Positions 36,901-48,210 of a DNA stretch of 64,000 nucleotides are shown piece after piece (the stretch's first letter is position 1; each line of letters opens with the position of its first letter). The notes below the pieces were generated by a model that saw nothing but the letters and a program-made list of their open reading frames with translations, made no database searches and had not been told where the DNA came from. Source of the stretch: Chamaecyparis obtusa (taxonomy: Eukaryota > Streptophyta > Pinopsida > Cupressales > Cupressaceae); contig BSBK01006430.1 of assembly GCA_027943335.1 (NCBI GenBank), positions 250,501 to 314,500 on the forward strand, read 5' to 3'. The translations under genes were made by a program, and so were the position numbers.

Positions 36901-37076
36901 GGTTAGGTGCACTCGCCTTGGTTTTGCAGAGCCAGAAGTGAAGAGGGAAGTCTTGTCCCTATAGTTGGTCCAATTACCCTAAGATCTTTATACATTTTGG
37001 AACTAACCAATCCTAAAATCAACCTGAGGGTATATTGGTAGCCTAAGAGCATAAGCGTCCATTTTGAACACCAACA
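33922..37076 (+). repeat. 3' LTR of element F
   Basis: 3,155 bp from TATTAGCACTTG (TGTTAG with one change) to GAACACCAACA, followed by GAAGG. The purine tract before it is eroded: only CAGGAGATA near 33890 remains. Confidence 0.9.
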
Positions 37077-37081
37077 GAAGG

Positions 37082-37770
37082 TCAGAGAAAACTTATTGCT
37101 ATATCTAAACTTCCATTCATGCAAAGAGAATGCATGTAGAGAACAAGTTAATGATTAAAAAAATGTATGTAAAGAATGGAGATGCATGCAGAGAAAAATG
37201 ATATAGAAATAATAATTGCAAGTGTTATATTCTAAAAATGCAAGAGATGAAATTAGAAACTGAAATTCTTAGTCAGAACAATTTGAAAAAAATATAAACT
37301 TGCAGTAACGAATTTAGAAAAAAATGCGTGCAAATTAAAAAAAATTTGATTAGATAAGAACCGATATTAAAAATTTTAAATTATAATATTAGAAAAGAAT
37401 TAATATTATAATAAAAAAGAAAAGGATAATATTGAGATTTTGATTTAAATGATGTGATAAATATGATAATAGAAAAAAGGTTTAGCACAAATTTTTGATA
37501 AAGGAAATTTAAAATAAACTTAACTAACAAAGTAAGGGAAGGTACTAATTTTTTTGAAACCTGCACAACACAAACCAAGGATAGATCAATAGATAAACAG
37601 GGTTTGGTGGTAAACCAGCCAAACCCAAAAAAAAAATTGATTTTTTTTTCTTAAGTAGATTAAACAACAAAAAATATTAGTAGAATCTCTCTCAAGAGTC
37701 TCCAAATTGGAGTGCTCCAAAATATGATACCTCCTTCACCTGTATAATCAAAATGAGATTAAACCAACTT
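37082..37770 (-). other. Leader of element E, outer part
   Basis: Non-coding, A-rich stretch between the E primer site and the F insertion point, continuous with 23668-25576 once F is removed. Nothing recognisable. Confidence 0.6.
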
Positions 37771-37782
37771 GCTCTGATACCA
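37771..37782 (-). other. Primer binding site of element E
   Basis: The complement TGGTATCAGAGC is a perfect initiator-Met match directly adjoining the LTR, with no spacer. Confidence 0.92.
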
Positions 37783-38319
37783 TGTTAAAATGATAAAGAA
37801 CAAAACATGAAATTGGAGGAAATTGTTTAATCCAAGAGCGAGGAGTAAGGAAAATTACCATGAATTAGCACAAGAACTAGGAGCATACACCAAAAAATAA
37901 GCAAGGAGGAGACAAGATTTTGAAGGGGAAAAGCATAAAAAAACCTCTATGAAATTAATGAAAGTGGCAACAAATGCCTAAGAATGAGAGAGAGAGAGAG
38001 AGTGAGAGCAATGCTCATACAATAATTGAGAAGAGGAAGAAATCTCATATGAGAGAATGAGAAAAAGGAGAGCCATCTCTTTTAATAGAGATGTGTGAGA
38101 GGAGTTACATTGTAACTCCCATATCTGAGTGTGCCACATTTCACTAGTGTGTGAGACAAGTGTAGGATTCCTCATAAGGAGGAATATCTATTTTCCTTAA
38201 TAAAGGAAATTACAAATATGACATGTCCTCCCACTTGAACTAGAGGACAGATTACATTAGGATACCTTGGTTTATCCTATTAAATACATAAATAACCAAG
38301 GAAAGATTAAATTTTAACA
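37783..38319 (-). repeat. 5' LTR of element E
   Basis: 537 bp, TGTTAAAATG to ATTTTAACA, followed by ATATC (38320-38324), the target duplication. Confidence 0.92.
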
Positions 38320-39117
38320 ATATCTAACATGTAACATTCTGAGAATTTCTTACATTCTATTGTGGATGACTTCTTTGATTTTGATTTGATTTACTATTCA
38401 TAGCTCTATGACCAAACTTATTGCATGAATAATAGTAACCATTGAATGGTCTTACTTCTTAACAATCTCTTGCTATGTGTACATGCTTGTTACAAGCATA
38501 ACAAGTCTTGTTTACTAGCTTGCGCTCATCTTTAGGTGGTTCAGCTTCATCTTCTGTATGATTTCTTGTCTTCTTAGCTTTTGTAGATTCTTCTGATGCT
38601 TTCTTTCTTGCTTGCATGTCATTGATCTGCTTTTGTGATTCATTGAATCCAATACCACTGGTGTATCCTTTAACCTTCTGTGAACACAACTGTGACTCTA
38701 TTAGATCCTTTCTTGTGTGCAATTTGTCAATATGATTATTTTCTTCAGTCAATTCAGATTCCACTTTCTTCTTGATGTTTTCTAATTCCAAGATTTCCAT
38801 GTTTGCTTACCTTAGTTCTTCATCCAATTGCTTGTTTTCTTTGACCTACTCTTCATAGGATTCTTGATTGTTAAGTAACTTCTCATCCAATTCATCAATA
38901 TGATCTTTCAGAGATGTGTTTTCCTCATTTAGCTTTTTAATCATTTTTTCCAAATCACTTATGGAATAGTCTTTCAAATCTTTTCTTAGTTTTTGATGAC
39001 TGCATGAGAATCGCTAACCTTTTCTTTCAGTTCTTCAATTTATTTTCTGGATCTATCAAGTTCTTCAAGATCTACTTCAACATTCTTTTTTAGATTTTTC
39101 ATTTCTCCCTTATCCAT
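38320..39117 (-). pseudogene. Element D gag-like protein, N-terminal part
   Basis: ATG 39117 lies only 41 bp after the primer site. The first 200 residues are Lys/Glu/Leu-rich and look like one long coiled coil (for example VDLEELDRSRK, then LENIKKKVESELTEENNHID). The first zinc knuckle, CYACNKHVHIARDC, is complete in its ligands; the second reads YYSCNKFGHRAMNS, losing the first and last Cys. The frame then reaches the E insertion point. No capsid domain precedes the coil. Several stops and at least one frameshift occur at 38800-39060. Confidence 0.72.
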
Positions 39118-39157
39118 GATCTCCTCAAGTGGTTAAACTTATCTTCAAAGGACCAGA

Positions 39158-39169
39158 GCTCTGATACCA
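39158..39169 (-). other. Primer binding site of element D
   Basis: The complement TGGTATCAGAGC, 2 bp from the LTR edge at 39172. Confidence 0.92.
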
Positions 39170-39171
39170 AT

Positions 39172-40293
39172 TGTTAGGAATGGGAACACTGAGAGGGGGG
39201 GGGTGAATCAGTGTTCTATATATTATTACTTTTTTTGATATCTTAAACTTTAACTTAATTTCTTAAGTACTGAAATGAATATTAGTGTAAGAAAGATTAA
39301 AAAAACATAACACATAACACCAAAGATGATTACGGGGAAACCCAATTAGGTAAAAACCCCGGTGGGAATTGACACCCACTAAGAACTTAACTAGTGTTTT
39401 ATGATCCCTGTTAAAAGATCTTGCAACCCCGTTAGGAGTTGATCTTTACAATGCTTTTAGTACAATGACCTGGTCAAGGGTCAAACCCTATTAGGAGTCT
39501 TTTACAATTAACCCTTTTAGGGGTGGGAACACACTATCCTAGATCTCACTACTCAAGTGGTGAAGGCTACAACCTTCTAGATCTCGGATACACACTATAT
39601 CTACAAGGTGAACTATTTCTATGACACTACTTGTCTGATCAGTTCCTTTTGTGCACTGATACTTTAGCCTCTTGTAAAGAACTGTAATATTCTAACTACT
39701 CTCTGCATACCTATTCTCTACTCTTCTCAACTTTCTATTCAACTTCCATATCTAATTACAAAGGTGCATGTCTTATTTATGTGCACAAACAAAACTATTA
39801 ACTATGTCAGCCTTTAATCTATTACATATAATGCTTCAAAGTGAATTGGCTCAAGAGTTTTTACAAAAAATAATATTAACATATCTAAAACCTAAATACA
39901 ATAGCCGCATATCCTTTACAAAACAATATTACAAGTGCTAAGAAAAATACCAAAAGTCAGCTCCATGCTCTGTTATGTTATGTCGCTCACTGTCTGTGAC
40001 TCTTCAACTAGTTGTATCTTCATCATACAGACTTATCTAATCATGTGCTCTTATAATTAGTGTGAATAAATACAAAAAACCTTATCTTCAATGGTGCATG
40101 CCATAACTCGGTCATACGCACGTGCATTGATGCTCTATTCACCTAGTGCTCTGTTATCTATCTAGCCTTTCATACTTAACCAAATCTGATGTTCTAACTG
40201 ATTGTGCTAACTCCATAACATCATATAACTTTGTTTCCATAATGATAACACTGAATCATAGTCATATATATCAGTATAGTCAACTTGCCAACA
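39172..40293 (-). repeat. 5' LTR of element D
   Basis: 1,122 bp, TGTTAGGAATGGG to TTGCCAACA, followed by TATAT. The G-run near the left end is two bases longer than in the partner. Confidence 0.92.
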
Positions 40294-40298
40294 TATAT

Positions 40299-41671
40299 AT
40301 ACTAGAAACATATAACATGCAGTCCACTATCCAAAAGTAATTAACTTGCAGAATATAGAAACATTTACATCAAAACATTCACACAAGTATAAAATGAAGA
40401 TTTATAGTGGAAACTCAATTTGGGAAAAACCACTTTGTAACATGTTACTAATATTTTCACTCTTCTAAAGTGAGCTTTATGAAAAACCAACCTTGTTAAA
40501 GGTTTACAAACACACTCCTAGGTGTGACCCTGTTAAAGGATTTAAACACTCTGTCAAAAGTGACCTACTTAAAGGATTTAAGTACATTCCATTAGAATGC
40601 CACCTTGATTAAAGGATTTAAACAATGACTGTTAGGTCAACCTTGATTAAAGGATTTAGATTGATACAATGATTAGAAAGTACCAATAGTTTCTGATCTA
40701 AAAAACATACAACTCACTTTGCAAATAATAGATCCAATTCTCACATATATGTTGATTTTCTAACTGAGTTTCATTTCCATCTCCATCACTGATCTTCTTG
40801 GAATTCACTTCAATAAATCACAACTCTGATCAGCTCCTTCAACTTCAGCCTTTTGCTTAGACTTATCAATCAATAACATCAACAACTTCAGCATACTCTG
40901 TAACCTCACACTTAGGTTTTCCTTTATACCTCTTCAATTAGGTAGATCCATCTTTTATCGCTTAATCTCCTCCATAAATCTTAGGTTTAGGTCAAATTCA
41001 TCGAATCCTTCCAACATTTAAGTTCTTCATCCTTCCTTGTAGATACATCTTCAAAATTCTCATTGAATCCATAGTAAAATGATTTACCATGCATTAAATT
41101 ATCCATACAATCAATTAATAAAGTCAACATGATTTACATAACCCAAGAATTCAACTATGTCAGCTGGAAATCTGAATTCTTTCTCCAAATGTAAATTATT
41201 GACACTCGGTCAACATTGTGTTCATCTCCTCAGTCATCACTGCGTAACTCAGTCATCTCTATAAATTGTCTTCCTCGGCTAACACTATCTTGCTTGGTAA
41301 TTTCCTATCCCTTGGCATAAACTAATGTTTGGTCAACACTAAATTTACTTAGCATATATTGGCACTCGGTTGACACTAACATCACTCGGCTTAAACTAGA
41401 TTTCTTCACTTTTTCTCAGTTAAGCCTACTTCTTCAGTCTTTCTTCTGACTTAGATAAACAATACATCATCTTATCAATGTGCCAAAAAATTAAGTACCC
41501 ATTGAAGTATCAAATAACTCAACTTTTTCCTAGGTTCTCTTGTTATCTCCCTTGCCCTAATCCTTTTCATCAATCAATAGATATAGTACTTTCTTAGATA
41601 GCAACTATCTTACTAGTTAATGTTTGATGTCAATGACAATACAACAATTATTTCAATTGTAGTTTCCAACA
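40299..41671 (-). repeat. 5' LTR of Copia C, right piece
   Basis: Continues 16335-16471 after D is removed; matches 10190-11539, including the TTAAAGGATTTA boxes and TATAAAGG. Ends TTTCCAACA with TAAATA following. Confidence 0.9.
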
Positions 41672-43689
41672 TAAATAATCATCCCCTCCTTTTCACTCTA
41701 TCTCTTAGAAATGTGTGAATAGCTAATATTGAAAAGAGAACCTTACAATATTATAAATCTCATTAAATAAGCTATAAGGTCACACTTATAAAAATTTTAA
41801 TACCAAATTTTGAATGTCCAATATATTAAACTACAAGACTCATATACTTAAATAGTATAAAAGCTAATAATTTAATTCCCCATATATAAAAAAAAATTGA
41901 CACATAAAATAATAATAAAATATCCCATTTTAATAATATTATAACAAGTTATTATTATTCCAATGTTATAAACTTATTTAAACATTTAAATTCATAATTA
42001 AAAAAAACTATAGCTCATTTATGCCACTAGCATATTTTTTTTCTATAACATATATATTATAGTCAGAATATCATCACATTACGACATTAACATGTTACTG
42101 TAGAACAATTTTTTTTTTCTCTCATCAAACGATATTAAATTATTATATATAATCAAAATTCCCTATTCCTATTTTAGATACTTTATTTAATGTTAAGTTT
42201 CCCTTTTCATAATAAATTCTACTATAATAATAATCCTCTTTCTATAAAATAAAATTTAACTTTAGAAAAATAATCCCCATCAATTAAATAAATAGCCCCC
42301 ACTACAATCTAAAAGTCATATTTAAATCTAAACCACAATTTCAATTTTTTTTAAAAGAAAAACTTAATTATTCTAAACCCATGACTAAAAAAAATGCACA
42401 AATATAAATATTAATTCAAAATCCTATGTCTAAAAGGAAGGAAGCCACAAATAATGTTTTAAATTATTTTACTCCTTTATTTTTTCTCAACCCTAAATAG
42501 GGTTTCCAAAATTTCTGATGAGATATTTCACCTCATTTGACACTTCCATTTTTCCCTATCTCTTTTCACATTTTCTATCCCAAACCCTAACCCAAATTTA
42601 TAGTAAGGGAATGTTTTCTTTTTTTGTGTATCTATGTGTGTAGGTATGGAGGAGTAATGAAGGAAGCTCCTCCCTCAAAAAATGGTAGGTATATTTTTCA
42701 TCTATTTTTCCTTTTTTTTAATTTGTTTCTATTGTATGTTAGTGTTTAATTTGATTGCAGATGCTAATTACAAATCTAAAGCATAACTCTATGCACCCAA
42801 AGATGCATCTGACAATAATAAACACTAAGGTATTAAGGATATTTATCCTTCTTCACTTCGAGCTTTAAGCTCAGGCGAGTATACCTAATGGACCCACTTC
42901 TTCAAGGAATCAACAACAATTATCTATGTTTTTCAACACAAATAATAAACATCTATGCTCTTCAAACATACACTAAAAGATTAATTATCATATAAAGATT
43001 GATGATGAATAGATGCAAATTAAGTATAGACTAGTGCCTAATTCTAGGGAGAAGAGCCAAATGAGCATACATTTACAGAATCTTTCAAATTAAACATATC
43101 CAGAACCCAAATGAAATGCCTTACAAATATTTCCTCTAATTGTCAAACTTAAACATCAAATTCTTATATAAATCTTGAACCCTCTGAAAAAACCCTTAAG
43201 AATTACCCTTCCTTTAAAATAAACTTAAGAATAATCTCATAGTTCACCTTGTAAATGATGTATTAAAATTGCCTTACAAATTCAATATATGAAAACTCAA
43301 AATTAACACAAGAAGACATCATAAATGTGCAAAGGAGTTCCAATATATTTTCATTAAAATTTCTTTGTATCAATACACTCAAAATGGAAAACATTCCTAG
43401 AACAAAAACTCTAGATCCAAAACTCTCTTTACAATTGTATTTTCACCATCCTCATACAATACAAAGCCCTGCTATTTATAGAAACCACTAGCCAACTTGG
43501 AATCCTCAAAGAAAGGATGCAACAAGCTTCAAATGTCTAGGAAGGAAAAAGACACTAGAAGACAAAAGACAATTACATCATTTATAGCAGTGGAGGAAAA
43601 ACATGAATATCTTTTTGCAATCATTTTGAATCTTCAGTAGGTAGCACCTTCATCTGTAGATGTTCAAGGTAACCTCTAAAGTAGTTATG
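41672..43689. other. AT-rich stretch without recognised genes
   Basis: No coding similarity on either strand. On the minus strand CTATAAATAGC (43471-43481) is a good TATA-box match, so part of this stretch could be the LTR of the element whose coding remnant begins at 43690. I could not find LTR edges or a partner. Confidence 0.45.
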
Positions 43690-44260
43690 TCGATAATGAC
43701 CTCTTGACTGACTAAGATACATTATACTTTTTATGATAGTTACCCTCCCTATGCTCATTGATCAGGTGCCAGGTGCTACTAAGTCCTCCTCCATTGCTTC
43801 CAAATCCACTATAGTTTGTTTCTTCTTCTTGGGCTTTGTACTTTTGTCCCATAATGCAACCTCCTCCTCTATTGGCCACATGAAATTTTCAAGTTCTGTA
43901 GTTTCTTTATTTACCAATCATATCTGGAATCAGTTATAGTCCTGGTGTTAGCAAAAAACTTTGTACAATCAGTTTCAACCTTGAACATGTCATCCAAGAC
44001 ATGATTAAACTTGTCCATGTTCAAGGTACCATTTTCATTCAGGAAGGAGTCTTGCCCTATCATTAATGCATTCAAATCATTATTCCACTCCTCAATACTT
44101 TTTATTTCATTATTTTCCTTGTGTATAGGAGGCATGTACTTGCTGAAGTCAAGACCAAACATGTCCACCTTTGATTCCACTTGATTTTCTTTTCCATTAA
44201 AGAATGAAAGAGTTGCACCAATCAATTCAATCATCTCCCCAACCTGATGACTCATTTAGG
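43690..44260 (-). pseudogene. Unassigned protein remnant, downstream piece
   Basis: The minus strand carries a 114-residue open stretch (43911-44255), including FSKYMPPIHKENNEIKSIEE and NGTLNMDKFNHVLDDMFKV. After a frame change near 43920 it extends with WPIEEEVALWDKSTKPKKK. The composition is that of a soluble, charged protein; no known domain is recognised. It is separated from 45755-48210 by a solo LTR and was probably one reading unit with it. It may belong to a retroelement related to D, but no alignment could be shown. Confidence 0.45.
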
Positions 44261-45749
44261 TGTTAGAATAACTAAGAGGGGGTTGAATTAGTTATCCACA
44301 ATCCCAATCACAAAATGTATATCCAAAAACAATTTACTAAAACTTATGTAGCTCGGTAACATAAAATAGTATTCTATCTGTGCTTTTACCAATTAATAGT
44401 TAATAACATATAGTGATTACTAATCAAATCCAATATGCAACATGTAAAGTATGACAAAAAAAATCATCACAGTCAACACATAACATAATAGATTTAATGT
44501 GGAAACCCTGTAAAGGGAAAAACTACCTGGGATCGGCAACCCAAAAATTGTTCACTCTTCTGAAGTGAGGTTGGTGAAAACCCAACCCTGTTAAAGATTA
44601 CAAACACACTGTGAGGTGTGACCTTGTTAGAGAATTTTAGACCAACTGTTATCATCCAACTAGCATTCACTATGGGGTTAGTAGGATAATAAATGTACAC
44701 TCTATGAATGACATTACAAGACTTTCTAGTCCACTTTATTAAGAGATTTATCTATTTACAATGGTTAAAATGTAACAACAAGTGATCTGATTACAATACA
44801 ACTTCAATTGCAGATTATTAGATCTATGTTAAGCTCATTCAAATCCTCTAATCAATATATCAATTCTGTTTCAATCAATATTTAGTAACTTACTATCTCT
44901 CAGTTATAGCTTTCTGATGCTCGGTAATCTCTACAGTTCAGTTCTCCTTAACCAGTCTGATCAGGCATGCATGAAGCTTGTTCACACAATATCTCTACAG
45001 TCTCCTTCTTCCAGAATGATTTCATCTTGAAATCCTAGTCTCTTAAATAGACAAGTAAACCATTTTAATTCCATCCATCAAATTTTGTTGCTTAATCTCC
45101 TTTGTTCATTTTTCCACTTAAACCTTCCTCGGCTGATGTGTCAGTAACATGTTTTATTTCAATCCCTTATATTTTCTTAAAATTATGTTAGTCGTCGATC
45201 TTCATAACAAACATTATCTTCAACTCTGATTACGAAGTACTTTACAACTCATCAACTTCCATTGGCTAAACTAATCATTTAGTTCTTTTCTACTGCTTGG
45301 TTAACAAATAAATGTGTCGGTGAACACAAGCTTGGTTTATACTATTCTCGGTATACACTACACCGCATTGGTGTATACTAAAATGCTTCTTTAACCAACC
45401 ACACTTCTTTGTGCATTTTGGTCTATCCTTCATCATAGATGAATGCAACATAATCAAGTCAATAACATAAGGTCATAGACTCATTCATAAGTTACCCAAT
45501 GTATTCCTTATCCTTATTTGTCATATCCATCTTCCTCATGGAGATATATATGTTCTTCATCTCTTTTCTTCTTCTTTCTACAGATGTTTGGGTATAGTAA
45601 CTTACAAGATAAGTATTGTCAAAACTAGTTGACATCAATGACAACATATTACTGATTTAATCATCTTACATATCTAATCAGAAATTCAATGATCTCAAAT
45701 TATAGATCTTCAAGTTATACAATTTATTCAAATTAGTTGCAGTTCATCA
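44261..45749 (-). repeat. Solo LTR with TTAGG duplication
   Basis: 1,489 bp from TGTTAGAATAACTAAG to GTTCATCA, flanked by TTAGG on both sides (44256-44260, 45750-45754). No primer site or purine tract adjoins it, so it is a solo LTR left by LTR-LTR recombination. The G-rich AAGAGGGGGTTGAATTAGTT at the left end and the GACATCAATGACAACA box near 45640 relate it to the LTRs of A and C in minus orientation. Confidence 0.85.
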
Positions 45750-45754
45750 TTAGG

Positions 45755-48210
45755 GATATCTGGCCTCTGAGGTTGCATTATCTCCATTTTCTCAAATAAT
45801 GAGCCCCTACATGACCATGTGTTGAACAATGGCTCCAAAGTTTTCATTGCAGCATTTACATCTCCATTTATTTGTGCAACAAACTAAATGAATCATGGAC
45901 TGCATCCATTTTTCCCTTTATTATTTCAAACCTATGTTGCACAATATTGGCTAAGTCAGTAAGTGGAACCTTAATTTTTTCCTTGTCTGATTTCTCAATT
46001 GACATAGTAGGATCCTCTATGACCGAAGGCACAAAAGCTTCAATCTCAGGAACTAGAGGGGAATGACCTTTGATGCCTCCTCTAACTTGAATTTTAAGTT
46101 CTCTAGTTCTTCCTCCAAAACCTTGATCTTCATCAAGCTCTTTTCTTTGTCCTTAGCCAAGGAAATCGTATCTTCAAAAAGTTTTCCATATCTATTAGAT
46201 AATTGTGTAGTTTTGGCCTCATTCAAATGGGAAAAGTGAGTAATAGCCTTAGAGACTTCAAGGTTTGTTGTGTTTTGCATGGTCCATATTATCTTTTCTC
46301 CTTCCATATTCTCTACTACACTGACTAGGAAAGACTTTTGTGTCCTTGGAGCTAAGGAACACATAGAAAGTGTTTGAGAGATAGGGTCATATCTATAGCC
46401 TTTGATCATCTCCCCAATTTAGGTATCATAAGACAATTGAGCCTTTGGCTACCTCTTGATTTGGTCCATGATGAAGGCTAGAGCCAGATCCCATCATGAG
46501 ACAACCAATATCCCACTAGATTTTCCTAGTTACCTAGCCTCTTTTACAATGATATTCTCATAATTGGGGTCGTATGTTGAAAGGGCTTGCAAAGCCTCAT
46601 TGTTAGGGTCAGTGCCATCAGTTTCTTGAAGTTGCCTACCTATTTCCTATTGTTTTCACCAGATGATAAATTTTTTAAATTCTTCCCTCTTGATGAAATT
46701 ATCATCACTCAATATATCCTCTTGATACAAATCTCTCTCATCCTTGCACATTTGGAGGGGAAACTCAACCTCCTCTTGGGTCTCCAACTTCTTACCCTCT
46801 CTAATAATTTTACTCAACTAGTGATGATAAGGCCTATCACCAAGTTCCAGGGCAGCAATTCTGTCAATTTTCTTCTATGACCCCTTATCCCTTGAGGACT
46901 CTCCCACCTCAATTCTTTGTCTTTTTTGGAGGCTTACTTGTTACCTTTGTTTAAGGGACACTTGGTCCATTCTCTAAGAGAGGTAGCTCAGTCCTTTGAG
47001 GAGGGCTATCCTACCCATAGGATCCCTCACTCTCTTCTTTATACTTAGAGGATGAGTATTCTTTTGGAACTTCTAGCCTCTCTTCCAATTGGGCCTCAAG
47101 ATGATGGTACAAAGTATCATATATTCCAATCATCCTATTAATTATAGATATGTAGGGAAGGCTAGGGAAAAATCCTCCAAAGGAAATTCCTACCTTTTTT
47201 AGTTGTACCTCTAAGTTCTTTAGGTCCTAGAACTTCTCCAATCTTTTTTTAATTTCTTTCTCATCTAGGACATTCTTAATGATGCCATCTTCATCACATC
47301 ACTCATGTTCTTAGATGGCACCAATGCTAGGAATCAACAACCTCTTAGCATTCTTAATGAAATCTTTAGAATTAACATACTTGTACTCACATGTGCTCAT
47401 CTTGTACTAATTCAACCACTTGTTGATTTTACTCAAAGCCCTCTTTCCAATGGTAAAATCATTTATTTTGAATTGTCTAGGGGTAAAGGTCCATTTTCCA
47501 TGGGGAGGAAGATGCTCCTTATCTATCCACACTGACTGCCTAAAAAAATACATGAAAGAAACCCTTGGGGGCAAAAAAATTGGTAGCACATGTGGGGCCT
47601 GAGGACATCCATATACTCATATCAAAGTGAAGGTCTTCCCAAAATAGAATTTCTCCCAATTATGGTCTAGAGGCCACTTATCAACATACTCACAAGGGTT
47701 TAGAAGCCTAAGCACCTTGATAGGAAGTCTTGTGATATTTACCCCTAGAAAATTGAGAATTGGATTGACAATCCAATTCTAAAAGCCACAAAACTCATGT
47801 TCATTTGATGTGTAATCCCATACCCTTAACCATAGTTGCATGGGGTTTGGTTGACCATCCACCATTTTCCTAGTCTCAACATGTGCACATCCAGATTGTC
47901 AATATTGTGGATCAATCTATTAAGTGAATTAACAAGGAATAATACATAAATTTGGGTTTCTTGTTCTCCTTGATGCTCATCAGACCCTCATGCATTTAGT
48001 CTATCACATACTAAATATAATTATAGTTAGTACATTGATATGGGAGTTTTGGATGTCAAGAATAATCATGAATAAGTCGGCAGGCATTCTCTCTACATCT
48101 CCATCCATCCCCAATAATTTGCACAACCTATATGATAATACCTCATGTAAAAGTGTAAGTCCTTGAACTCATATGGTGTATTCATGTGGATAGGTAGATT
48201 AGCACTAAAA
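45755..48210 (-). pseudogene. Unassigned protein remnant, upstream piece
   Basis: Minus-strand coding-like sequence with many stops and frame changes. Readable parts are DKEHLPPHGKWTFTPRQFKI (47450-47540), VGISFGGFFPSLPYIS (about 47180), an acidic Ser-rich linker (YSSSKYKEESEGSYG), a 118-residue open stretch (46053-46409) ending in a Glu/Lys coiled coil (KIKVLEEELENLKFKLEEAS), and FNTWSCRGSLFEKMEIMQPQ at its end. No polymerase, protease or integrase motif is seen. Size and coil-rich C-terminus recall the long frame of element D. That is only a resemblance of layout. Confidence 0.45.

Larger units (their letters stand above)
25577..37076 (+). mobile_element. Gypsy (Tat-type) element F
   Basis: A plus-strand element of 11.5 kb with 3.16-kb LTRs (25577-28734, 33922-37076) and target duplication GAAGG (25572-25576, 37077-37081). 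The internal region is only 5.2 kb: gag, protease, a second (archaeal-type) RNase H and integrase. Reverse transcriptase and the first RNase H are missing. The order RNase H then integrase, plus a primer site of the TGGCGACTCC type, fits the Tat/Ogre branch of Ty3/Gypsy. LTRs differ by about 8% over their first 345 bp by eye. Confidence 0.92.
21741..38319 (-). mobile_element. Element E: non-autonomous LTR retrotransposon
   Basis: Short LTRs (553 and 537 bp), primer site 37771-37782, purine tract 22294-22301 and target duplication ATATC (21736-21740, 38320-38324). Without F it is about 5.1 kb. Its only coding content is one gag-like frame with a novel tail (22455-23667); a leader of about 2.6 kb precedes it. 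No polymerase domains are seen. LTR pairs differ by about 16 substitutions in some 520 bp (about 3%), the least of the nest. Confidence 0.9.
16472..40293 (-). mobile_element. Element D: non-autonomous LTR retrotransposon
   Basis: A minus-strand LTR element with 1.1-kb LTRs (16472-17574, 39172-40293), an initiator-Met primer site and a purine tract, flanked by TATAT duplications (16467-16471, 40294-40298). Without inserted E it is about 7.2 kb. Coding content is a coiled-coil plus zinc-knuckle protein and a separate 1,067-codon frame; no protease, RT, RNase H or integrase is seen, so mobilisation would need proteins from a partner. Related LTRs occur at 58317 and 63201. LTRs differ by about 6% in their first 295 bp by eye. 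Confidence 0.88.
10046..41671 (-). mobile_element. Copia element C, split by element D
   Basis: The minus-strand element totals about 7.8 kb once the 23.8-kb D insertion is removed. 3' LTR 10046-11539, PPT 11540, RNase H to gag 12030-16286, primer site 16321, 5' LTR 16335-16471 continued at 40299-41671. A 6-bp repeat TAAATA lies directly outside both ends. By eye its LTRs differ at about 12% of sites over a 240-bp comparison, the highest in the nest, fitting its outermost position. Confidence 0.9.

Noticed and set aside
42640..42800. Small exon pair with GTAGGT donor and GATTGCAG acceptor
   Set aside because: The ATG frame before the donor hits a stop after three codons and no further exons follow.
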